This document shows positions 55,843 through 64,000 of a stretch of DNA of 64,000 bases, piece by piece. A program made the position numbers and the translations under genes. The notes beneath the pieces were generated by a model. It made no database searches. It saw only the letters and a list, made by a program, of their open reading frames with translations, and had not been told where the DNA came from. Numbering within the stretch: position 1 is the stretch's first letter; each line of letters opens with the position of its first letter. Origin of the DNA: Streptomyces sclerotialus (GTDB lineage: Bacteria; Actinomycetota; Actinomycetes; Streptomycetales; Streptomycetaceae); assembly GCA_000719105.1 (NCBI GenBank), contig JODX01000021.1, positions 1 to 64,000 on the forward strand, written 5' to 3'.

Positions 55843-55973
55843 CGGGCGTTCCCGTCCGGTGACGTCCGGGGCGATCGGGCGTTCCTGTCCGGTGACGTCC
55901 GGGGCGATCGGGCGTTCGCGTCCCACGGGGCCCTGCCACTCGGGCATCCTTCGTCCGGTGGGGTCCGGGCACT
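55843..55973 (+). repeat. 33-bp minisatellite upstream of dnaE
   Basis: Two near-identical 33-bp units begin at 55843 and 55876 (one mismatch), a third diverged unit at 55909 and a fourth at 55941. All begin CGGGC and units 1, 2 and 4 share GTCCGG elements. The gap 55533-56081 between dnaE and the divergent DUF2252 gene has no gene that I can support; a minus-strand frame through the repeats gives only repetitive RTGTPDRPGRH-like peptide. Confidence 0.8.
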
Positions 55974-56081
55974 CCCGCCCGCTCCCGGTCGTTGAGCGCT
56001 GCGGAGGCCCCGTCGCCCTCGGACGGCACCCCTGTTCCGCACGTCACACGCACCACCATCCGCACCAGGAGGCACCCAGCG

Positions 56082-57419
56082 ATGCCGGTTCCGCACCTCA
56101 GCGCCGAGCGACGCGGCGAGCAGATCCTCGACGTCTTCGACACCGCCTTCGGCGAGCTCCTGGCCGCCGACCCCGCCGCGTTCCGGGTGAAGTTCCGGAA
56201 GATGGCGGCCTCCGCCTTCGCCTTCTACCGGGGCACGGCGTGCCTCTTCTACCGGGACATGGAGGACGAGGCCGGCGAGGGCCCGGCCGGCGGCCCGTAC
56301 CTGGACGACCGCACCTCGCGCGTGTGGATCCACGGCGATCTGCACGCGGAGAACTTCGGCACGTACATGGACTCCCAGGGCCGCCTGATCTTCAACGTCA
56401 ACGACTTCGACGAGGCCTACGTCGGCCCCTTCACCTGGGACCTCAAGCGGTTCGTCGGCTCCGTGGCGCTGATCGGCTACGCGAAGGCGCTGAGCGACGA
56501 GCAGATCACCGAGCTGGTGCGGGTGTACGCGGGCGCGTACCGCGAGCGGATCCACGCCCTCGCGACCGGCGCCAAGCGCGACGAGGTCCCGCCGTTCACG
56601 CTGGACACCGCCGAGGGTCCGCTGCTGGACGCGCTGCGCGTGGCCCGCTCGCTGACCCGGTTCGGGCTGCTGGACTCGATGACGGAGATCCGCGACTTCG
56701 AGCGCCGCTTCGCGCCGGGCGGCGGTTCCGTCGAGCTGGACGCGGCCACCCGCTACAAGGTCCTCGCGGCGTTCGACGGCTATCTGGAGACGCTGCCGGA
56801 GTCGTCGCTCGCCCGCCCCGACTCCTACCGGGTGAAGGACGTGGTCGGCCGCCGGGGCATCGGCATCGGTTCGGCCGGGCTGCCGTCGTACAACATCCTC
56901 CTCGAGGGCAACAGCGACGCCCTGGAGAACGACGTCGTGATCTACATCAAGCAGGCCCAGACCCCGGCCGTCTCCCGGCACGTCACGGACCCGGCGATCC
57001 GCGAGTACTTCCAGCACGAGGGCCACCGCACGGTGATCTCGCAGCGCGCCCTCCAGGCGCACGCCGACCCGTGGCTCGGCTGGACCGAGCTGGACGGTGC
57101 GGGCCAGCTGGTCGCCGAGGTGTCGCCGTACGCGGTCGACCTCGACTGGGGCGACATCGACGAGCCGGAGGAGATCGCCCAGGTCGTCGCCGACCTGGGA
57201 CGGGCCACCGCGGCCATGCACGCGGCGGCGGACGACCAGTCCGGCGAGTCCCTGGTGCCGTTCTCCACGGAGCGCGCCATCGACGCGGCCGTCGCGGCCG
57301 ACGAGGACGGCTTCGCGCCCCTGCTGGTGGACTTCGCGCACACCTACGGGGCACGCGCGCGTGCGGACCACCAGATCTTCGTGGACCTGTTCCGCAACGG
57401 CCGGATCCCCGGGCTGTGA
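56082..57419 (+). CDS. DUF2252 family protein (kinase-like fold)
   Basis: A 445-aa protein of DUF2252. Motifs: KMAASAFAFYRGTACLFYRD, WIHGDLHAENFGTYM and NVNDFDEAYVGPFTWDLKRF. The last two (HGDxHxxN and DFD) resemble the catalytic loop and DFG-type motif of aminoglycoside/kinase-like enzymes. Its substrate is unknown. AGGAGG lies upstream of ATG 56082 at good distance. No partner genes adjoin; the next gene starts 101 bp downstream. Confidence 0.9.
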   Translation: MPVPHLSAERRGEQILDVFDTAFGELLAADPAAFRVKFRKMAASAFAFYRGTACLFYRDMEDEAGEGPAGGPYLDDRTSRVWIHGDLHAENFGTYMDSQGRLIFNVNDFDEAYVGPFTWDLKRFVGSVALIGYAKALSDEQITELVRVYAGAYRERIHALATGAKRDEVPPFTLDTAEGPLLDALRVARSLTRFGLLDSMTEIRDFERRFAPGGGSVELDAATRYKVLAAFDGYLETLPESSLARPDSYRVKDVVGRRGIGIGSAGLPSYNILLEGNSDALENDVVIYIKQAQTPAVSRHVTDPAIREYFQHEGHRTVISQRALQAHADPWLGWTELDGAGQLVAEVSPYAVDLDWGDIDEPEEIAQVVADLGRATAAMHAAADDQSGESLVPFSTERAIDAAVAADEDGFAPLLVDFAHTYGARARADHQIFVDLFRNGRIPGL

Positions 57420-57520
57420 CCGGTCCCCCCGGCCCCTGACCGGCCGCCTGGCGGGCCCGCGCACGCACAGCCTCTCTTTAGGGGTCCCTTACGCGGGTCC
57501 GTGGGACACTCGGAACCGTT

Positions 57521-58207
57521 ATGGACATGTCCCGGACCCCGCTCAGAGCCGTGCGCGCGGCGCTGTTCACGGCGCTGGTCGTGACGCTCAGCACCGCGTC
57601 GCACGTCCTGCTGTCCGGGGTCCCGCTGCCGCTGCTCACGGTGGCCGCGGCCGCCGCCGCCGTCTTCGTCATCGCCTACGCGCTGGCGGGCCGCGAGCGC
57701 GGCTTCGGACGGATCGCCGCGCTGCTGATCCCGCTGGAGCTGGCCGCCGACACCCTGTTCACCGCGGGCCAGCACGCCTGCTACGGCAGCACGGGCGGCC
57801 CCGTCGCGGGGCCGCTGCGCTCGGTCGGCCTCGACGTGCTGTGCGCCGGCGAGGTCGGCGCCCCGCTGGCCCGGGTGACCGCCGACTCCTCCCGCGCGGC
57901 CACGGCGCTCGCGCACGCCGGCCCGGCCGCCGCCTGGCTGCTGCTCGCCGCACACATCGGCGTCGGGCTGCTGGCGGCCGCCTGGCTGCGCCGCGGCGAG
58001 CGGGCGCTGGCCCAGCTGCTGGGCGCGGCGGTCGCGGCGGGCTTCCGGCCGCTGCTGGTCGCGGTCGCCGCGGTGACCGTGACGCTCGGACCGGCGCGCC
58101 GCCGGACGCCCCGCCCCGTGCGGCGCCCGGCCGCCGCGCGCACCCTGCTCCTCACGTACTCCCTGGGACGGCGCGGACCGCCGTGCTCGCTCGCCGGCGC
58201 TGCCTGA
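57521..58207 (+). CDS. Hypothetical multi-pass membrane protein
   Basis: A 228-aa alanine-rich protein with about five hydrophobic segments (15-35, 40-57, 65-85, 135-155 and 165-185). A Cys-containing loop lies between helices 3 and 4 (HACYGSTGG, DVLCAGEVG). I do not recognise the family. The start is ATG 57521 or 57527, neither with a clear ribosome site. It precedes a DsbA-like gene by 88 bp; a link through extracytoplasmic cysteines is possible but speculative. Confidence 0.65.
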   Translation: MDMSRTPLRAVRAALFTALVVTLSTASHVLLSGVPLPLLTVAAAAAAVFVIAYALAGRERGFGRIAALLIPLELAADTLFTAGQHACYGSTGGPVAGPLRSVGLDVLCAGEVGAPLARVTADSSRAATALAHAGPAAAWLLLAAHIGVGLLAAAWLRRGERALAQLLGAAVAAGFRPLLVAVAAVTVTLGPARRRTPRPVRRPAAARTLLLTYSLGRRGPPCSLAGAA

Positions 58208-58295
58208 CCAGCAGCCCGTCGGCAGCCGAGCAACTGCAGTCCCCCTTCCGTATCCCGCGTACGACATGTGCGCGTCCCCCATGGAGAGCACCCCT

Positions 58296-59093
58296 ATGAG
58301 CAAGCGGAACAGCCAGGCGGCGAAGACGGCGGCCCGGGAGCGGCTGCGCCAGGAGCGCGAGCGGCAGGCCAAGCGCGACAAGGCGAAGCGGCAGGCGATC
58401 GTCGCCGGTTCGATCGTCGCCGTTCTCGCGATAGCCGGCGGCATCGGCTACGCCGTCGTGCAGGCCAACCAGCCCACGTACTGGGAGGAGGCCGCCGAGG
58501 CCAAGGTGGTCGTCCCGGCCAACACCTCGGGCAAGAACGGCACCGACGTCGTGATCGGCGAGTCGAAGTCCGACAACGTGGTCCACCTGTACGAGGACGC
58601 GCGCTGCCCGGCCTGCGCCAGCTTCGAGCAGACCCTCGGCGACACCATCAACCAGGGCATGACGGACGGTGACTACAAGATCCAGGTCACCATGGGCACC
58701 TTCATCGACGGCAACGTCGGCGGCGAGGGATCCAAGAACGCGCTCAGCGCGCTCGGCGCGGCGCTGAACGTCAGCCCGGAGGCGTTCGTGGAGTACAAGA
58801 AGGCGCTGTACTCGGCGGAGCACCACCCGGACGAGTCGGCGGACGACTTCGCCAAGGACAGCTACCTGATCGAGGTGGCCGACTCGGTCGACGCGCTGAA
58901 GAACAACAAGAAGTTCCAGAACGCGGTCGAGAAGGGCACCTACGACGCCTGGGCGATGCGGATGAGCCAGAAGTTCCAGGACGACGGCATCGACACGACG
59001 CCCACCATCAAGATCAACGACAAGCAGATCACGAAGCCGACCACGGTGGCCGAGTGGGAGACGGCGCTGAAGGACGCGGGCGTCACCAAGTAG
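58296..59093 (+). CDS. Membrane-anchored DsbA-like thioredoxin-fold protein
   Basis: A 265-aa paralogue of the protein at 28027. A highly charged N-terminus (RERLRQERERQAKRDKAKRQ) precedes one membrane helix (about 28-47) and an external DsbA-like domain with CPAC in YEDARCPACASFEQTL and a cis-Pro in DTTPTIKIND. It should act in disulfide chemistry of exported proteins. GGAG lies 9 nt before ATG 58296. It lies upstream of phoD but a 135-bp gap with its own promoter-like site separates them. Confidence 0.88.
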   Translation: MSKRNSQAAKTAARERLRQERERQAKRDKAKRQAIVAGSIVAVLAIAGGIGYAVVQANQPTYWEEAAEAKVVVPANTSGKNGTDVVIGESKSDNVVHLYEDARCPACASFEQTLGDTINQGMTDGDYKIQVTMGTFIDGNVGGEGSKNALSALGAALNVSPEAFVEYKKALYSAEHHPDESADDFAKDSYLIEVADSVDALKNNKKFQNAVEKGTYDAWAMRMSQKFQDDGIDTTPTIKINDKQITKPTTVAEWETALKDAGVTK

Positions 59094-59204
59094 CGGACGC
59101 CGACGTCACCGAGCAGGTGACACGCTGCCGACCTGCGGGCGAACTCTTCGGAGTCCGCCCGCGGTTCGCGTTCCGCGCCGCGTGTTCCGGCTTACCGACG
59201 GGCC

Positions 59205-59220
59205 TACTGATCAGTACTCT
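59205..59220 (+). promoter_or_regulatory. Palindrome overlapping a putative phoD -10 box
   Basis: TACTGATCAGTA (59205-59216) is a perfect 12-bp palindrome. TACTCT (59215-59220) overlaps its end, 8 nt before the GTG start, with TTACCG 17 bp upstream (59192-59197). Promoter plus operator is an inference from geometry. Confidence 0.45.
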
Positions 59221-59228
59221 GATCGGCC

Positions 59229-60917
59229 GTGACCGATCGCATCGACTCTCACTCCAGCCCCGACTCCCAGGGGTCGTCCGGCCGCCCCGGCCTCCTCGCG
59301 CCCAGCCGCCGTACGGTCGTCAAGGCGGCCGCGGCCGGTGCCGTCCTCGCGGCCCCGCTGGCCGCCGCGCTCCCGGCGCAGGCCGCCCAGGCGCCCGCGT
59401 TCCTGCACGGCGTCGCCTCCGGCGACCCCCTGCCGGACGGCATCCTGCTGTGGACGCGCGTGACGCCCGTGCCGGAGGCGACTCCCGGCTCCGGGCTCGG
59501 CCCCGACACCGAGGTGAGCTGGACCGTCGCCCTGGACAAGGCGTTCACCCACGTCGTCGCCGAGGGCTCCACCACCGCGTCGGCCGCCTCCGACCACACC
59601 GTGAAGGCGGACGTCCGCGGTCTCTCCCCCGCCACCGACTACTGGTTCCGCTTCTCCGCCGACGGCACCGACTCCCCGGCCGGCCGCGCCCGCACCGCCC
59701 CGGCCGCCGACGCCGCCGTGGACTCCCTGCGCTTCGGCGTGGTCTCCTGCGCCAACTGGGAGGCCGGGCACTTCTCCGCCTACCGCCACCTCGCCGCGCG
59801 CGGCGACCTGGACGCCTGGCTGCACCTCGGCGACTACATCTACGAGTACGGCACCGGCGAGTACGGCACCCGCGACACCGTCGTACGGCCGCACGCACCG
59901 ACGCACGAGATCCTCACCCTCGCCGACTACCGCATCCGCCACGGCCGCTACAAGACCGACCCCGACCTGCAGGCCCTGCACGCGGCAGCCCCCGTCGTCG
60001 CCATCTGGGACGACCACGAGATAGCCAACGACGCCTGGTCGGGGGGCGCCGAGAACCACACCGAGGGCACGGAGGGCGCCTGGGCGGCGCGGCAGTCCGT
60101 GGCCAAGCAGGCGTACTTCGAGTGGATGCCCGTGCGCCCGGCGATCGCGGGCACCACCTACCGCAGGCTGCGCTTCGGGAAGCTGGCCGACCTCTCGCTG
60201 CTCGACCTGCGCTCGTACCGCTCCCAGCAGGCGTCGATCGGCGACGGGGACGTGGACGACGCCGACCGTACGCTGACGGGCCGGGCCCAGCTCGACTGGC
60301 TGAAGACCGGCCTCGCGGCCTCGGACACGACCTGGCGGCTGGTCGGCAACCCGGTGATGATCGCACCGTTCGCGATCGGCAGCCTCACCGCGGACCTGCT
60401 GAAGCCGCTCGCCGAACTGCTCGGCCTGCCGAAGGAGGGTCTCGCCCTCAACCCCGACCAGTGGGACGGCTACACCGACGACCGCCGCGAGCTCCTCGCC
60501 CACCTGCGCGGCAACGGCATCCGCAACACCGTCTTCCTCACCGGCGACATCCACATGGCCTGGGCCAACGACGTCCCGGTGAACGCAGGAACGTATCCGC
60601 TGTCCGCCTCCGCCGCCACCGAGTTCGTGGTCACCTCGGTGACCTCCGACAACCTCGACGACCTTCTCAAGGTCCCCGAGGGCACCGTCTCGGCCGTGGC
60701 CGCGCCGCTGATCCGCGCCGCCAACCGGCACGTCCACTGGGTCGACACCGACCGGCACGGCTACGGCGTGCTGGACATCACCGCCGGGCGCGCGCAGATG
60801 GACTACTACGTGCTGTCCGACCGCACGAAGTCCGGCGCGACCTCGTCCTGGGCCCGCTCCTACCGCACCCGCAGCGGAACGCAGCGGGTGGAGCGGGTGC
60901 ACGACCCGGTGGGCTGA
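59229..60917 (+). CDS. phoD: Secreted alkaline phosphatase PhoD
   Basis: A 562-aa Tat-exported Ca/Fe-dependent phosphodiesterase/phosphatase. The signal peptide shows [12 protein letters not shown] and an Ala-rich cleavage site. Family motifs in order: [60 protein letters not shown], and [12 protein letters not shown]. It releases phosphate from organic esters outside the cell; phoD is PhoP-controlled in S. coelicolor. I do not see a regular 11-bp PHO box here, only scattered GTTC. No Shine-Dalgarno sequence; the start may be leaderless. Confidence 0.95.
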   Translation: MTDRIDSHSSPDSQGSSGRPGLLAPSRRTVVKAAAAGAVLAAPLAAALPAQAAQAPAFLHGVASGDPLPDGILLWTRVTPVPEATPGSGLGPDTEVSWTVALDKAFTHVVAEGSTTASAASDHTVKADVRGLSPATDYWFRFSADGTDSPAGRARTAPAADAAVDSLRFGVVSCANWEAGHFSAYRHLAARGDLDAWLHLGDYIYEYGTGEYGTRDTVVRPHAPTHEILTLADYRIRHGRYKTDPDLQALHAAAPVVAIWDDHEIANDAWSGGAENHTEGTEGAWAARQSVAKQAYFEWMPVRPAIAGTTYRRLRFGKLADLSLLDLRSYRSQQASIGDGDVDDADRTLTGRAQLDWLKTGLAASDTTWRLVGNPVMIAPFAIGSLTADLLKPLAELLGLPKEGLALNPDQWDGYTDDRRELLAHLRGNGIRNTVFLTGDIHMAWANDVPVNAGTYPLSASAATEFVVTSVTSDNLDDLLKVPEGTVSAVAAPLIRAANRHVHWVDTDRHGYGVLDITAGRAQMDYYVLSDRTKSGATSSWARSYRTRSGTQRVERVHDPVG

Positions 60918-60937
60918 CCCCTCAGGGCTGCTGCCCC

Positions 60938-61507
60938 CTACAGGCTGCCGAGAAAGCCGAGCGTCACCTTCCAGGTTGCCTCGGCGGCCTCCTCGTCGTA
61001 GTCCGGGAGACCGGGGTCGGTGTACAGATGCCCCGCACCGCGGTACCGGTGCACCTCCACATCGGCGCCCGCCCGTCCCATCTGCAGGTACCACGCGCTC
61101 AGCCAGTCGTCCGGCTCGAAGGGGTCGGGCTCGGCGACGTGGAGCTGGACGGGCAGCTCGTCCACCGACGCGTTGTGCGCGATGTCGGACGTGCCGTGCA
61201 GGAGCAGCAGCCCGCGGGCCTTGTCGTCGCCGAGCGCCAGGGTCTGCGCGATCGCCGCGCCGAGCGAGAACCCGGCGTAGACGAGACCCCGCTCCGAGTA
61301 GGGCGCCGCGGCCAGCACCGCCCGCTTGAGCAGCTCGTCCTTGCCGATGCCGTCCTTGTAGTCCCTGGCCTCCTCCACGTCCTCGAAGGTGCGGCCCTCG
61401 AACAGGTCGGGCGTCCACACCTCGTGTCCCGCCGCGCGCAGCCGGTCGGCGGCCGCCCCCACGGCCGGGCGCGGACCGTAGATCGAGTGGAAGAGCATGA
61501 TGTTCAT
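60938..61507 (-). CDS. Dienelactone hydrolase-like alpha/beta hydrolase
   Basis: A 189-aa alpha/beta hydrolase. The nucleophile elbow GFSLG (YAGFSLGAAIAQ) has Ser rather than the Cys of classical dienelactone hydrolase. Asp and His candidates are in EPDPFEPDD and YRGAGHLYTD. It has no signal peptide. ATG 61507 is used; CACCAT 6 nt upstream on the minus strand may be a -10 box of a leaderless transcript. It is convergent with phoD, 20 bp apart. Confidence 0.85.
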   Translation of the reverse strand: MNIMLFHSIYGPRPAVGAAADRLRAAGHEVWTPDLFEGRTFEDVEEARDYKDGIGKDELLKRAVLAAAPYSERGLVYAGFSLGAAIAQTLALGDDKARGLLLLHGTSDIAHNASVDELPVQLHVAEPDPFEPDDWLSAWYLQMGRAGADVEVHRYRGAGHLYTDPGLPDYDEEAAEATWKVTLGFLGSL

Positions 61508-61624
61508 GAGGCCATGGTGCCAGCCGGCACCGACAACGGGGCCGACGCCCCGGGCCCGGGCCGTACCCACGTGCGCGCCGAAGTCACATGTTCATGCACG
61601 CGTGAGCCGGTTAGGTTCGAGTGC

Positions 61625-62824
61625 ATGGAGAACGTACTGCGCCCACTGGTGGTCGTGGGCGGTTCGGTGCTGCTCACCCTGGTCATCGGGTGGGCCACCG
61701 ACCGCCTGCTGCGCACAGCGGACGAGCGCGAGCGGGAGACCCCGCTGTGGGGACTGCTGCGCCGCAGCCGCATCCCCTACCAGCTCGTGCTGTGCATGGC
61801 CCTGCTCAGAGGCTCCTACGACCAGGCCGACCTGCTGCCCGCCCATGAAGTGGCCATCGGCCGCATCCTGACGCTGGTGCTCATCGGGTCCACCGCGTGG
61901 CTGGTGATCCGTATCGCCGCCGCGATAGTCGAGACGTCGTACAGCCGCTACGCGCGCGCCCACCGCGACCCCGCCCGGGTCCGCCGGGTACGCACCCAGG
62001 TGACCCTCATCATGCGGGTCGTCTCCGCGATCGTGGGCGTCGTGGCGGCCGCCGCGATGCTGCTGACCTTCCCGGCGATGCGCGCGGCCGGCGCCTCGCT
62101 GCTGGCCTCGGCGGGCATCCTCGGCATCGTCGCCGGTGTGGCCGCGCAGTCCACGCTGAGCAACATGTTCGCCGGGCTGCAGATCGCCTTCGGCGACATG
62201 GTGCGCATCGGCGACACCGTGGTGGTGGAGGGCGAGTGGGGCACGGTCGAGGAGATCACCCTCACCTTCCTGACGGTGCGGACCTGGGACGAGCGCCGGA
62301 TCACGATGCCCGTGTCGTACTTCACCTCCAAGCCGTTCGAGAACTGGTCGCGCGGCACCCCCCAGATGACCGGCATCGTCTACTTCCACGTCGACCACTC
62401 GGCCCCCGTGGAGGCGATGCGCGAGAAGCTCCGCGACATCCTGCGCGAGTGCCCGGCCTGGGACGGCCGCGCCTACGGCCTGCAGGTCACGGACACCACC
62501 CCGAACACCATGCAGGTGCGGGCCCTGATGACCGCGAAGGACGCGGACGACATCTGGACGGTACGGGTGGAGGTCCGCGAACGGCTGATCCGCTGGCTGG
62601 CCGACGAGCACCCGTACGCCCTGCCCCGTGTCAACACGGCCGACGCGGTGCTGCCTCCGGCCCGCTCGGGCGACCTGAGCGACGTCCTGACCGACGGCGT
62701 GACCGTCGGTGCGGACGGCCGGGCCAACGGCCGTTCCACCGGCCGGTGGAACGGCGCGGCCGCCCGCTCCGCGTCCCGCGACGGCGCGTACGAGTCCCCG
62801 CACGCGGGACCGGGCCGGGGCTGA
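61625..62824 (+). CDS. MscS-family mechanosensitive ion channel
   Basis: A 399-aa membrane protein with about four helices, then the MscS core: pore helix region LLASAGILGIVAGVAAQSTL, NMFAGLQIAFGDMVRIGDTV and the beta-domain VEEITLTFLTVRTWDERRI. It opens upon osmotic downshock. The C-terminal 60 residues are Gly/Arg/Ser-rich and probably disordered. TAGGTT (61612-61617) stands 7 nt before the ATG, leaderless pattern. A 40-bp palindrome ends the gene. Confidence 0.93.
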   Translation: MENVLRPLVVVGGSVLLTLVIGWATDRLLRTADERERETPLWGLLRRSRIPYQLVLCMALLRGSYDQADLLPAHEVAIGRILTLVLIGSTAWLVIRIAAAIVETSYSRYARAHRDPARVRRVRTQVTLIMRVVSAIVGVVAAAAMLLTFPAMRAAGASLLASAGILGIVAGVAAQSTLSNMFAGLQIAFGDMVRIGDTVVVEGEWGTVEEITLTFLTVRTWDERRITMPVSYFTSKPFENWSRGTPQMTGIVYFHVDHSAPVEAMREKLRDILRECPAWDGRAYGLQVTDTTPNTMQVRALMTAKDADDIWTVRVEVRERLIRWLADEHPYALPRVNTADAVLPPARSGDLSDVLTDGVTVGADGRANGRSTGRWNGAAARSASRDGAYESPHAGPGRG

Positions 62825-62845
62825 AGGAGGAGAAGACGAGCACCG

Positions 62846-62885
62846 GGGCGGCCCGGCGTCCCGCGCGCGGGACGCCGGGCCGCCC
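62846..62885. terminator. 40-bp perfect palindrome, bidirectional terminator
   Basis: The 40-nt segment is its own reverse complement, with GGGCGGCCCGGCGTCCCGCG as the left arm. It stands between the convergent MscS and antiporter genes. Confidence 0.88.
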
Positions 62886-62930
62886 ACCTCCGTCCGGGCT
62901 CCGCCCCCAGGACCACGCCCCGGCGGAACG

Positions 62931-64000
62931 TCACCGCAGGCTCCGTACGTCCAGGTGCCGCAGCACCCGGTCCACGATCTCGGGGTCCGCGCCCGGCTCG
63001 CTGCGCGCCGCCAGCACGTCGTGCCGGGCCGCGCTGAGCATCTCGCTCTGGAGCCGCCGGATCCGTTTCACCCGCCGTATCCGCTGCTCGTGGCCCTCCC
63101 GCCGCTCGTCCTTGCCGATGTCCGGACGGATCCGTACGCCGATGTCGTGCGCCCGCCGGAGCAGTTCCTCGGACAGTTCGTCCGGCAGCCCCTCCTCCTC
63201 CGCGAGCTCCCGCAGCCGCCGCTTCGCCGCCCGGGCGGCCCGGACCGCGAGCTGTTTCTCGAACTCCTCCTCGGCCTCCGTGTCGGCCCGCACGCCCAGC
63301 CGCCCGACCAGCCACGGCAGGCTGAGCCCCTGGATCAGCAGCGTCGCCATGACCACCCCGAAGGCGATGAAGACCATCTCGTGCCGGTCCGGGAAGGGTG
63401 CCCCGTCCGCCGTCTGAAGCGGGATGGCGAGCGCCAGCGCCACGGAGGCCACCCCGCGCATCCCGGACCACCACATCACCACGCTCTCCCGCCAGGACAG
63501 GGGGATGTCCTCGCTCGGGTCCCGCCGTGTGTGCAGCCGTCTGGCGAGCCAGGTGGCGGGCAGCAGCCACAGCAGCCGTACGAGGACGACGACCCCGGCG
63601 ATCGCCGCGGCCCACCCGAGCATCTCGTGCCACCGCCCCGACGCCGTCGTGATCGCGTTGTGCAGCTCCAGACCGATCAGCCCGAAGGCGATCCCGGTCA
63701 CCAGGGTGTCCACCACGTCCCAGAAGGCGTGGCCGGTGAGCCGGGTCTCGACGTCGTCCGCGTCGACGGCGTACTCGGAGAGGTACAGCGCCGTGGTGAG
63801 CACCGCGAGCACCCCGGAGCCGTGCAGTTCCTCGGCCAGCACGTACGAGACGTACGGCACGAGCAGGGTGAGCCCGATCTGCAGGGTGGCGTCGCCGACG
63901 ACGTCCATCAGCTTGTTCGCGACCCAGCCCAGTGCCAGGCCGACGGCCACGGCGACGATGGCAGAGAGCACCAGCTGGAACGCGGCCTCGGGCAGGGAGA
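62931..64000 (-). CDS. Na+/H+ antiporter (CPA1 family), C-terminal part
   Basis: The gene's 5' end lies beyond the right border; about 356 residues are visible. Membrane helices of the CPA1 exchanger are present up to about two thirds, with LTGHAFWDVVDTLVTGIAFGLIGLEL, VMWWSGMRGVASVALALAIPL (the family's G-x-R-G motif) and EMVFIAFGVVMATLLIQGLSLP. A charged cytoplasmic tail rich in Arg/Glu ends the protein (LRELAEEEGLPDELSEELL). It exports Na+ in exchange for H+. The frame is open at the window edge. Confidence 0.9.
   Translation of the reverse strand, partial: SLPEAAFQLVLSAIVAVAVGLALGWVANKLMDVVGDATLQIGLTLLVPYVSYVLAEELHGSGVLAVLTTALYLSEYAVDADDVETRLTGHAFWDVVDTLVTGIAFGLIGLELHNAITTASGRWHEMLGWAAAIAGVVVLVRLLWLLPATWLARRLHTRRDPSEDIPLSWRESVVMWWSGMRGVASVALALAIPLQTADGAPFPDRHEMVFIAFGVVMATLLIQGLSLPWLVGRLGVRADTEAEEEFEKQLAVRAARAAKRRLRELAEEEGLPDELSEELLRRAHDIGVRIRPDIGKDERREGHEQRIRRVKRIRRLQSEMLSAARHDVLAARSEPGADPEIVDRVLRHLDVRSLR

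Noticed and set aside
51849..55862. 1337-codon plus-strand open frame opposite dnaE
   Set aside because: Antisense shadow of dnaE with no recognisable domain.
55778..56143. Minus-strand frame through the 33-bp repeats as a gene
   Set aside because: Translation is a simple peptide repeat with no ribosome site, overlapping the DUF2252 start.
59100..59200. PHO box upstream of phoD
   Set aside because: GTTC occurs three times but with 6- and 14-bp spacing, not 11 bp. A GTCACC/GGTGAC dyad (59105-59121) is as likely part of a terminator.
1..64000. CRISPR arrays, tRNA or rRNA genes, insertion sequences, prophage
   Set aside because: No spaced repeats of CRISPR type, cloverleaf-like genes, transposases or phage genes were recognised; the tandem arrays lack spacers.

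Overview
The window is high-GC DNA with Streptomyces-type coding bias, GTG starts, many 4-bp stop/start overlaps and several apparently leaderless genes. The order of the gltBD, lgt, trp, his, dnaE and phoD loci resembles the core chromosome of Streptomyces coelicolor, so I read it as a conserved chromosomal segment of a Streptomyces species. I see no rRNA, tRNA, CRISPR array, insertion sequence or prophage. The last gene runs off the right edge.

Layout. 1-12 kb: a Tat-exported 5'-nucleotidase behind a PHO-box-like repeat, an orphan amino-acid N-hydroxylase, aminopeptidase PepN, a single-domain response regulator, a chorismate mutase, a GNAT acetyltransferase, a small zinc metalloprotease, a stand-alone cytochrome b (QcrB-like) and a GH46 chitosanase whose 3' end is frameshifted by an 11-bp tandem duplication. 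12-19.4 kb: glutamate synthase (gltB-gltD) and a VIT/CCC1-type iron/manganese transporter behind a good IdeR/DmdR iron box. 19.7-26.8 kb: a tightly overlapping six-gene operon with four consecutive ADP-ribosylglycohydrolase-family proteins, then a CaiB/BaiF CoA-transferase and a CitE/HpcH-type lyase. It is the most promising uncharacterised system here.

26.9-44.2 kb is mainly a minus-strand biosynthetic block: lgt and a DsbA-like protein, trpC-trpM-trpB-trpA, small membrane proteins, trpE after hisI, then hisD-hisC-hisB-(54-aa membrane protein)-hisH-priA-ridA-hisF, closed by a hairpin with a U-tract. PriA (HisA/TrpF) links the two pathways; no separate trpF is present. 44.4-51.8 kb: a beta-helix-like membrane protein, a LON-domain protein, a YbaK-type deacylase, a 24-codon gene resembling ribosomal protein bL37, a DUF2567-like membrane protein, an ABC exporter pair, a NYN-domain protein and a small hydrophilic protein. 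52-64 kb: dnaE (DNA polymerase III alpha), a DUF2252 protein, a membrane protein, a second DsbA-like protein, alkaline phosphatase PhoD, a dienelactone-hydrolase-like protein, a MscS channel and the C-terminal part of a Na+/H+ antiporter.

Intergenic DNA holds strong hairpin terminators (including a 40-bp perfect palindrome) and short tandem arrays with 13-, 14-, 17- and 33-bp periods. Start codons were chosen from Shine-Dalgarno spacing, overlap with the upstream gene, or a TANNNT box 6-8 nt upstream; the uncertain ones are marked.
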